Source: Gliomastix tumulicola
Lineage: Eukaryota > Ascomycota > Sordariomycetes > Hypocreales > Bionectriaceae
NCBI GenBank assembly: GCA_001599755.1
Contig: BCHX01000001.1
Coordinates: 496,001-560,000 of the forward strand
Direction of reading: 5' to 3'
DNA: 64,000 nt
A model generated the notes under the pieces. That model made no database searches. It saw only the letters and a list, made by a program, of their open reading frames with translations, and was not told where the DNA came from. Position 1 is the first letter of the stretch, and each line of letters begins with the position of its first letter. Made by a program: the position numbers and the translations under genes. Below, piece after piece: positions 56,143 to 64,000 of this stretch.

Positions 56143-59100
56143 GGTGATGGATAGAGAGGCGTGCGAGATGGATGTTGTGTTGATGATGGAGGCTGAGACG
56201 CCGACGTGACAAACGTGACGTATCCATGGCAATCAGGCACCTTGATGAGCTATGGTGGAGACGACTGATAAGAGCCTTATCGCCGGTTGTGTCAAGCTCG
56301 TAGTGGGCCTGAAGAAAAGCTAGAGACATATGTACACTCAAATAATGTGATACAGTGTCTCCGGTATTCTTTCAGCCACATGCCGGTAGCGTCCTTGGTC
56401 CCCTAAATTTCAGGTGTCCACAGGGGAGCTTCAATAACTGGTGACATAATTGAGATGGCGCCCACTCTATTTCTGTCATGCATCATCAGCGAGGCGATCA
56501 TGGCTGCCCATCGATGTCAGATGCCAGCTGGTCGATCACGGAGGAGCCATTATCAATCCAATGATGATTGAGGGCGGGCAAGCTCTTCTGTTGATATAAT
56601 CGGGCCGACCTGGTACAGCGAGCAGAACCTCAGCTGGCGAGATAACGTGTTGAGGCGTCCTCGTGGCAAACGCGATGGAATGAGTGATCGTTATCTGCAT
56701 CACCCTCGTTTTCAGCACAAGACAGGAGGAAGATAAGAGGACGACGGCATATGAGAGATGGTCAAGTTCCTTGCATTAGACATATTCTATTACAACGGGT
56801 TATCGATCGTTTCACCATATCGTTGGGTTATCGTCCCGACACGTCAAGGTGCCCAGTCACCTCAGCTTCAATGCTACCCTATATTCTCATTATGACCCGA
56901 ATGATCTTCGATGCGATATCGACGGCAGAAGTCTCGACAGAAGAGAGTTCGATGTCAAATATCGTATCTCGTGATTTAATTGGTAGAGAATAAAACAGTT
57001 GGTCTTGATTAATCTATCTGCGACAATATCGTCATGCTGTTGAAACCAAACACCAACTGTGTATCTCGCATTCATCAGACAAGCACTTGGGGGCTGAGAT
57101 CGCTACGACCTCACTCACGAATCCTCCAATTCATCACCCGCTCCCCGTTTCACTAACCCCCCTAATCTCAGCATCTAGAACATCTAGACCATGCCCCCCC
57201 ATCGCTCGTGTCACAGCATACAGCTCAGGTCCCATGACGAGCCATCTCACACGACGACGAACAAGCAAGCGAAGTCGGGACCCGGGGCAAGTCGAGCAGG
57301 CCAATTCTCGGGGGAATGGCGGGGGTCGTGAGGGGAAGATGGGCAGCCCCAGCCAATGGGATGTTTTTGCTCGCGTCTGCTAGTCTCCAGAAGAGGGAGC
57401 CAAGTCCATGGCGAGGTTTGGCACCCGTCGGCTCTGACGTGATGGGCTTGAGTGAGTATTGGAGAAGCCGAGGGAGGATCCCCAAGAACACGACACGCCA
57501 GATCAGATGATGGCCGACGGTCCAGCCATCGTCTAAGCGAGAACAGGAAAAGAATTGCCTCTGTTCGACGATCTATCGAATGCCCCCAAAGTCCAGGAAA
57601 AATTAAACGAACAGAGGATCGGGTGAGTCAGTCAGTGAAATCAAACGTCTCCGGCCGCCCCTTCAGGTGCCGACCTCCAAGATCCTTGTCCCCTCTCTCG
57701 CGGTGGTCGGGTCTTGGAGCAACTCCCGGCCCCAGTCCTTGCCTCCCTCCCCCCCCATTTGGGCAATACGGAGGACGCCGGGGGGAATTGGCGAGGTCAT
57801 GACCCTTCAAAATCTAGCGTGTCCCCCGTCCAAGACTAGTGTGTCACTTGTGGCGGTGTGGTGAGGGGAAAGCCGCAGTGGAATGATGGCCAACGTACGT
57901 TTTGGAGGCTTGAGAGCAATATCGTTATCGCCGCCGCCCACGGCATCTGTTTCGAATCGTGCTGCCTGGAGGCGGCGCTGGGGGGGTTTATACCGCTCGG
58001 CTCCATTCGCGATGGAACATGACATGTCAATCCATTCTAGAAGGATGATGCCTGCTCACGCTTTTTTTCTTCTTCGTGATGCTCGACATGGTGAGTGCTT
58101 GTTTGGTAGCTTAATCTTCCCCTACCAACACAAGCTCGCTTCCAGCAAGCTTCGCGCTATTAAGTCTCATTAAACCAACTTACTCGTGGCTGTCCTTTCT
58201 CCAAACCCTCTGAATATTGCCGCTCTTCTCTCCCGACGGGTGTTAGCAGCTTCTCCAAGGTCACCCCCTGTCACACTAAAGGGAAAAAAAGCCCTCGGGT
58301 GACATGTCACTCGTCATGCCACCCCCGAGAGTTCAGCCACTGCGAGGAGGAAATACAGAAAAAAAACTTGGCTTCCAGCGAGTAGCGAGCCCAAAACCTC
58401 CCCGCAAACCCCAGACGCTACCGCTTCCTTCTCCGGGGTCTAGCGCAAGAAGCAGTGACCACTGGGTGAAGCAGGGACCCATGAAGTACACACACAGGTT
58501 GGGAACTTGGAGGGCCAATCTTGTCCCTACACGGACTGGTAACTCGGTTCAACATTGTGCGAAAAAGGGGAGGGCTACGTGTAGTGGGAGGGTGTGTGCA
58601 CGAGTAAGGAGTGTCAACGTGAGTTGAGGCCGGCGCAAAACTTGTCACTTCGAGGATCTGCTTGCACAGCGCGGCAGTTGGTTAGTCAGGTAGGTGTGTA
58701 ATAGACAGGCAGAGCCAGCCAGCCTGCAGAGGGCCTGCCTGGGAGGCGGGAAGAACTACAGAGATGGAGCCGTCGGGGGTGGCCCTGGCGGGGATGAAGC
58801 ACAAGGACGGATGCCCATGGCAAGATTGCGCGCGCGACTGCTCCGTCACTCGTCTAGCCCGTAGTTTGGTCGGCTGGCATTCTCCCATGGAGCGATGAAA
58901 TGGCCCTGAGGTACATTTCCCGTCGAAAGGATCAAGCGATCGACTGATATTTAAATCAAACGAGCCTCCCACCCCAACATCCACTCCCTCGTGCTCGACC
59001 CCCCTCCAATCCTTTCCACACTCGCGCGTCTGGCTCTTCTTCACGTGTCTTGTCTCGCCTCTCTCTCTCCCTTGTGTCGCAGTTACACAGATACACACAC

Positions 59101-59170
59101 CTCGTGTGGGGGAGATATCATACCACCTTGGACTTCAAGTCAGACATCGCCTCGGCACAGCACTGCAACC
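56143..59170. other. 3-kb intergenic region
   Basis: Divergent promoters of the phosphoesterase gene (minus) and the FHS-type transporter gene (plus). I see no credible coding frame, RNA gene or transposon. Frames such as 57452-57802 and 58304-58627 have no family features. Confidence 0.5.
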
Positions 59171-60743
59171 ATGGGCGTCAAGGAGTTCATCAAGGCGCGG
59201 CCCTTGAAGGCGCGCAACGATGTGCGCACCAATGCCTCGGACCTGACCCTCCGGCAGTCCATCTTCCCTCTGATCCTCGTCACCACCCTCTTCTTCCTGT
59301 GGGGGTTCTCGTACGGTACGCGCGCCCTCTGATCTATACCCCCAGAGCGTCTGCCCTCGTGCTGTCTAACTAACACTTCTCGTTGCCAGGCCTCCTTGAC
59401 ACCCTGAACAAGCACTTCCAGAATGTGCTGCACATCGACCGCGCGCGATCCGCCGGTCTCCAGGCGGCCTACTTCGGCGCCTACCCGCTCTCCTCGCTCG
59501 GCCACGCCGCCTGGATCCTGCGCCACTACGGCTACAAGGCGACCTTTGTCTGGGGCCTCTTCCTCTACGGCCTGGGCGCCATCATCGCCATCCCGTGCAT
59601 CATCGCCAAGTCCTTCGGCGGCTTCTGCGCCGCCATCTTCGTCATCGGCAACGGCCTCGGCTCGCTCGAGACGGCCGCGAACCCGTACATCACCGTCTGC
59701 GGGCCCCCGCGCTATTCGGAGATGCGCATCAACCTGTCCCAGGCGTTCAACGGCATCGGCACCGTCGTCGCGCCGCTCATGGGCTCGTACGTCTTCTTCA
59801 ACAACCTCAGCGACGAGGAGGCGCTCCGGAACGTGCAGTGGGTGTACCTGGCCATCACCATCTTCGTCTGGCTGCTCGCCGTCGTGTTCTGGATGGCGCG
59901 GATCCCCGAGGTGACGGATGCCGACATGGCGCATCAGGCGCAGGAGACGCACGCGGGCTTTGACGACAAGCCGTTTATCAAGCAGTACCGTCTGTTCCAC
60001 GCTGCCTTTGCCCAGTTCTGCTACACCGGTGCTCAGGTCGCCATTGCTAGGTGAGTCCCCAAACCAACTCCCGCACTCATTTTATGAGGTTAAGAGATTG
60101 CTAACGTGTTCCGGCTTGTGTGTGCAGTTTCTTCATCAACTACGTCGTCGAGACCGGCGCCACGAGCGACGACAAAGTAGGCGCGCAGTACTTCGCCGGA
60201 GCCCAGGGCGCCTTCGCCGTCGGCCGTTTCGCGGGTGTCCTCATCATGCGCTTCGTCAGGCCGCGCATCGTCTTCCTCGTCTTCCTCGCCGGCTGCATCG
60301 TCTTCCTCGCGCCCGCCTGCGGCGTCACCGGCCACTCCGGCATGGCGATGCTCTACATGGTGCTCTTCTTCGAGTCCATCTGCTTCCCGACCATCGTCGC
60401 CCTCGGCATGCGCGGTCTCGGCCGGCACTCGAAGCGCGGCAGCGGCTGGATCGTGGCTGGTGTTGCCGGCGGTGCCTGCGTTCCTCCCCTGATGGGTGCT
60501 GTGGGCGATATGCACGGGGACATGGGCATTGCCATGACCGTGCCGCTGGCGTTCCTGGTTGTGGCGCTCTCGTACCCTCTTGCGGTCAACTTTGCCCCCC
60601 GCTACAGGGCTGTGGCTGATGCCTTTACCGAGAGCAAGGTGGGCACCTCGGGCGCCATCGACGAGGAGAAGGTGGTCGTTGAGGGCGTCGAGTCGACCAA
60701 GGAGTCGGTTGAGGTCAAGAACGCCATCCCTACGATTCAGTGA
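59171..60743 (+). CDS. FHS/FucP-type MFS transporter (fucose/glucose-galactose permease-like)
   Basis: Three exons (59171-59315, 59390-60050, 60128-60743) give 473 residues and about twelve membrane helices. The first helix reads LILVTTLFFLWGFSYGLLDT across the splice, and LNKHFQNVLHIDRARSAGLQ follows, a signature of the fucose:proton symporter family that also includes glucose/galactose permeases and Candida Ngt1-type N-acetylglucosamine transporters. Further marks are AYFGAYPLSSLGHAAWI, FVIGNGLGSLETAANPYI and RINLSQAFNGIGTVVAPL. The start MGVKEFIKARPLKARND gives a short cytosolic tail. A plasma-membrane sugar importer is likely; the sugar is not determinable from sequence. Confidence 0.9.
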
Positions 60744-62200
60744 GCGGTGTCTTGTTCCTTTGGTCGTTGTGGCTGTTACGGCAAGGGCTCGAGGTGGCTG
60801 AGCATGGTTGTGCTACGGCGGTCATCTTTGTCCCCTGTCTGTCTTTGGAGAAGTAATTACAATACATGATTATGGCTTGACTGTGGTGCTCGGCCCTCTA
60901 TGATGTGAACTACAAGGCATTTCTTCGCCTACTTTGTGTGAACTTTTAGCGTAGCAATTTCTAAAGGATCTGATACTGATACAACACTGCAGGCCATTCT
61001 ACAAACCCCAAAAGCCTGTGATCCCAGCACGACTGCCACAAGCTATACTGCAGCGTTCTACACCACTTGAACTCTGTCCTTTGGTGGATGATTGGCCCGC
61101 TTCGCTGAGTACACCTTTCATTCATCTGTCCACGAGCATCCATAGGAGCATGTAAATTGCCATCTTGCATAGCCCAGGCACTGTCACAGTAAATCGGCAA
61201 CTAAGCACGGTACGTCCAAAACACTGTTACCACGTCTCACCAAGCCTGGATAAATCACCGGTAAAATTCCATCAATCAGAGACCAGCCCCCCCCCGCGGG
61301 GGGGAGAGTCCTGCATGAGAAGGAAGCCGGCCAGACCAGGGATCCAACACAGGCTAAAGGCATGTGACCGGTGATCTAGATCTCAGATGGTGCATTGGTT
61401 CTCGAGTCAAATCTTGGATGGATGAGGGAGGGAGGGAGGGAGGATGGCGGAGAGGGATCTTTGATGGAGCTTTCGTAGCCACGGAGTCCGGAGCAGTTCA
61501 TGGGACTGAGAAAAGCGCCCTGGGAAGTTTGGAACAGGCGAAGAAGATAGCGGCGATTTAGTTCCCTGTGCTTGCCCAATCGGATATTTCTTTCCAGTAT
61601 TTCCCAGGACCTGGGGACCTCCCAAGAGGTAGTTAGAATATTCCCGTCGGGAGTTCCGCTACGGGATTTATCGCCCCCCGTCTCCAAGACACACAGCAAA
61701 GCGAAGCCGAGACAAGCTGAAAGAAGATGAAGAGGCGACAAAAGCTCGCATCATACGATGAGCTGTGTCACAGAGCAGATACAGTTGTGTGTATGTCCAA
61801 GTGGCTCCCGAAGGATGTCCCGATCCGATACCCGGGCGTGTGCATAAGGCAGAATGCATATCCGCTCGATGGCCAAGGGACGGAAACGTGCATATACCTA
61901 TTAGAATTAAGGGTAGATAAAAAAAAGAGACAGGTAGGTGGGAGATAAAAAGCTCGCCGTTGGGGCGGTAGTTTTACTCGCTGAAGCCTCGGTGTTATTG
62001 ATCCGTCCAGTCCGTGGTCCGCCGTCAACCTGCGCCGCCCTTGAAACGATAGAAGCAGTGAGAAAGAAAAAGATTAGAAATACCTTGACCGGCCAGACTT
62101 CTGCTTTCTTCTCCTCTGCTCTTCATTATCTTCTTTCCTGTCTACTACTACAACAACTACAACGTTTAGAGGAACAACGTACGCACATCACAGTCTCAAG
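60744..62200. other. intergenic, with GC palindrome
   Basis: 1.5 kb upstream of the SDR gene. It has a 16-bp perfect palindrome of C7-GC-G7 at 61289-61304 and a GGGA run near 61426-61442. No gene seen. Confidence 0.5.
61289..61304. repeat. GC-only palindrome C7-GC-G7
   Basis: A perfect inverted repeat, extended by two more C on the left, able to form a very stable hairpin. Significance unknown. Confidence 0.7.
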
Positions 62201-63169
62201 ATGGGCAACTCCACTAGCCGCATCGGCAGCAAGCCACACACGCAGACGGCGGCGCCTCCCCCGGCCAGCCGGACTGTCATCGTCCGCCGGACGCTCAAGG
62301 AGAGCAGCAGCAGCGGCGACGAGACGGACTCGACGTCCAACGACACGGCGGTGGCCGGCAGTGGCTCCGGCGGCGGCGGCGGCGGCGGCGGCCTCAACGT
62401 GCCGAGCATCAACAACAACGTCCAGGGGAAGGTCTTCGCCATCACGGGCGGCGCGAGCGGCATCGGCCTCGGCACGGCGAAGCTGCTCTCCCAGCGCGGC
62501 GCGACGGTCGCCATCGCGGACATCGACCCGGCGGCGATGGCCTCGGCCGAGGAGTACTTCTCGGCGCAGAACGTGCCCTTCATGATCTCGCGCGTCGACG
62601 TCTCGAAGCGCGCCGAGGTGGACGCCTGGATCGAGCTGGTCGTCAAGGAGTACGGGCGTCTGGACGGCGCCGCCAACGTCGCGGGCGTCATCGGGCGCGT
62701 GCACGGCATCACGGCCGTCGACGAGATGCTGGACGAGGAGTGGGACAAGATCATCGCCGTCAACCTCACGGGCACCATGTACTGCATGCGCGCGCAGCTC
62801 AGGGCCATCGTTGACGGCGGCTCCATCGTCAACGTCACCTCCATCCACGGCATCAAGGGCTTCGCGCGCCACTCGGCCTACGACGCCAGCAAGCACGGCA
62901 TCATCGGCCTCACCAAGTCGGCTGCCCAGGAGGTCGGCGACCGCGAGATCCGCGTCAACGCCGTGGCGCCGGGCTCGGTGTACACGCCGCTGATGCAGAA
63001 GGAGTGGGATCACAGCGGCCGGCCCAAGGACGCGCCCTTTGACGAGCCCTCGGCCTTCCGGCGGCTGGGCAGGATCGAGGAGGCTGCCAGCGTCATGGCC
63101 TTCCTGCTCGGGCCCGAGAGTAGCTTCGTGAGCGGGAGTGTGTATCGTATCGACGGCGCGTGGAATTAG
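62201..63169 (+). CDS. short-chain dehydrogenase/reductase with N-myristoylation-type N-terminus
   Basis: An intronless 322-residue protein. The C-terminal 250 residues are a classical SDR Rossmann fold: VFAITGGASGIGLG (TGxxxGIG cofactor site), IADIDP (acidic residue favouring NAD), NVAGVIG (NxAG type), VTSIHGIKGFARHSAYDASKHG (Ser, YxxxK catalytic set) and APGSVYTPL. It would oxidise or reduce an alcohol or ketone; the substrate is unknown. The unusual feature is a tail of about 70 residues: MGNSTSRIGSK fits the N-myristoylation consensus (Gly2, Ser/Thr at position 6), followed by a Ser-rich acidic stretch and a run of eight Gly. The start is the only ATG that gives this tail. Membrane anchoring is an inference. 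Confidence 0.9.
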   Translation: MGNSTSRIGSKPHTQTAAPPPASRTVIVRRTLKESSSSGDETDSTSNDTAVAGSGSGGGGGGGGLNVPSINNNVQGKVFAITGGASGIGLGTAKLLSQRGATVAIADIDPAAMASAEEYFSAQNVPFMISRVDVSKRAEVDAWIELVVKEYGRLDGAANVAGVIGRVHGITAVDEMLDEEWDKIIAVNLTGTMYCMRAQLRAIVDGGSIVNVTSIHGIKGFARHSAYDASKHGIIGLTKSAAQEVGDREIRVNAVAPGSVYTPLMQKEWDHSGRPKDAPFDEPSAFRRLGRIEEAASVMAFLLGPESSFVSGSVYRIDGAWN

Positions 63170-64000
63170 GAGAGGCGGGATCGGTGCTTCAGCTGGCGTA
63201 CCTACTACTACTACTACTACTTAGAGAGAGAGCCTACGGCCTTTGCTTGTGTTTTTACTTCTCTTCTTCTGATGATCTTACGAACAATACAGAATTTCTC
63301 ACTGCACTACACTGCCCTGCACTGCACTCTATTGGGTGACATCAGCATCATTTACGTGCGCTTTTACTTCGAATCCCAGAGACACACACCGCAATAAGCG
63401 ATATAGACGCCGCGAGTAACACCAATATGCACAACCTCATCAACCGAGGCGGCGTCTGTCTCCCAGCTCCGTTCAACCGACCGTGACGCTGCGGCTGCAA
63501 TCAGGGTATAATCCTCTGATACCACGTTCCTCAGGCTGGGCGGCCCTTTAGCAGGCCCCCAATCGACTCACGGGCATTTAGGCGGGATGGCTGGCTCCAA
63601 TATCCGGGAAAAAAGAGAGATGCAGCCCGCTAGCTGTGTGGTTAACTAATGCGCGCGCATGACCGATTTTGGCGACGGAGGATGGACGGCACAATCTAAA
63701 TGGCATGTCCCTTTCGAGCCAGCCCGAAGGGTGTTTCCCCGTCGTGGGAAGAAATGGCCTGGTGCCACAGGGCGTCTCACTGTGAGAGCTAGGCAAGGGG
63801 TAGTTTGTTATTTAGGGGCAGCTAGGGGAACGTTTCCTGCTAACTTCTAGCGTCCTGCCCGCCCCCTTCCTTGTGACCTGTTCGTTTCCCCCAAGGACGA
63901 TTCGAAAATGCCCGTCGGTTAAATATACAGAGGATCCCCTCCCCCCCCCTTCTTCCCCAGATTCTGCGACTCCAGCACTGCTCGCCAATGGTTATACATG
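63170..64000. other. intergenic to window end
   Basis: A (CTA)n microsatellite at about 63201-63221 lies in the 3' flank of the SDR gene. The last 100 bases contain an AAATATA stretch and a CT-rich tract that may be the promoter of a gene beyond the window. No coding region is recognised. Confidence 0.5.

Noticed and set aside
62126..63013. 295-codon open frame on the minus strand
   Set aside because: Antisense to the SDR gene, which has complete catalytic motifs.
1..64000. tRNA, rRNA, CRISPR or biosynthetic backbone genes
   Set aside because: By eye I found no T-loop/acceptor pairing, rRNA-like sequence, regularly spaced repeats, or PKS/NRPS/terpene synthase motifs; a dedicated RNA scan could still find a tRNA.

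Overview
The window is nuclear DNA from a filamentous ascomycete (Pezizomycotina, probably Sordariomycetes-like). The evidence is protein-coding genes broken by short GT-AG introns (about 50-70 nt, with CTAAC-type branch sites), long low-coding intergenic stretches, fungal Zn2Cys6 regulators, a Clr5-ankyrin protein, a DUF3669-type protein and many G+C-rich shadow ORFs antisense to real exons. I assembled exon structures by hand from splice signals, reading-frame continuity and family resemblance. Nothing was aligned or searched.

Left part (1-20 kb): a family 2 glycosyltransferase with an in-frame stop just after its best ATG; a 4 kb gene-poor tract with one small hypothetical gene; an APH-type kinase gene converging on a nitronate monooxygenase gene; a Zn2Cys6 regulator and a GABA aminotransferase divergent across 2 kb; a DUF914/SLC35F-like transporter; and an unrecognised 413-residue protein.

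Centre (20.4-29.9 kb): the most interesting region. Two divergent promoters flank genes for a YHM2-like mitochondrial tricarboxylate carrier, an RraA-like aldolase, a PrpF-family isomerase with a mitochondrial-type presequence, an unknown protein, a 2-pyrone-4,6-dicarboxylate lactonase-like amidohydrolase and a Zn2Cys6 regulator. The enzyme families match the lower half of the bacterial protocatechuate-4,5/gallate meta-cleavage route (LigI, LigU/GalD, LigK/GalC), whose end products are pyruvate and oxaloacetate. A shared CGGAT-N3-TCC palindrome lies in both divergent promoters and before the isomerase gene. This suggests one regulon, possibly working in mitochondria. The ring-cleavage dioxygenase and the hydratase are not in the window, so a different tricarboxylate pathway remains possible.

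Right part (30-64 kb): a small secreted cysteine-rich protein; small hypothetical proteins; a Dal5-like MFS transporter; a 1098-residue Clr5-ankyrin protein; a DUF3669-like gene with an in-frame stop; an amino acid permease; a secreted proline-rich repeat protein; an F-box protein with an arginine-rich repeat tail; a secreted metallophosphoesterase; an FHS/FucP-type sugar transporter; and an SDR with an N-myristoylation-type start. I recognised no tRNA, rRNA, CRISPR array or intact transposon.
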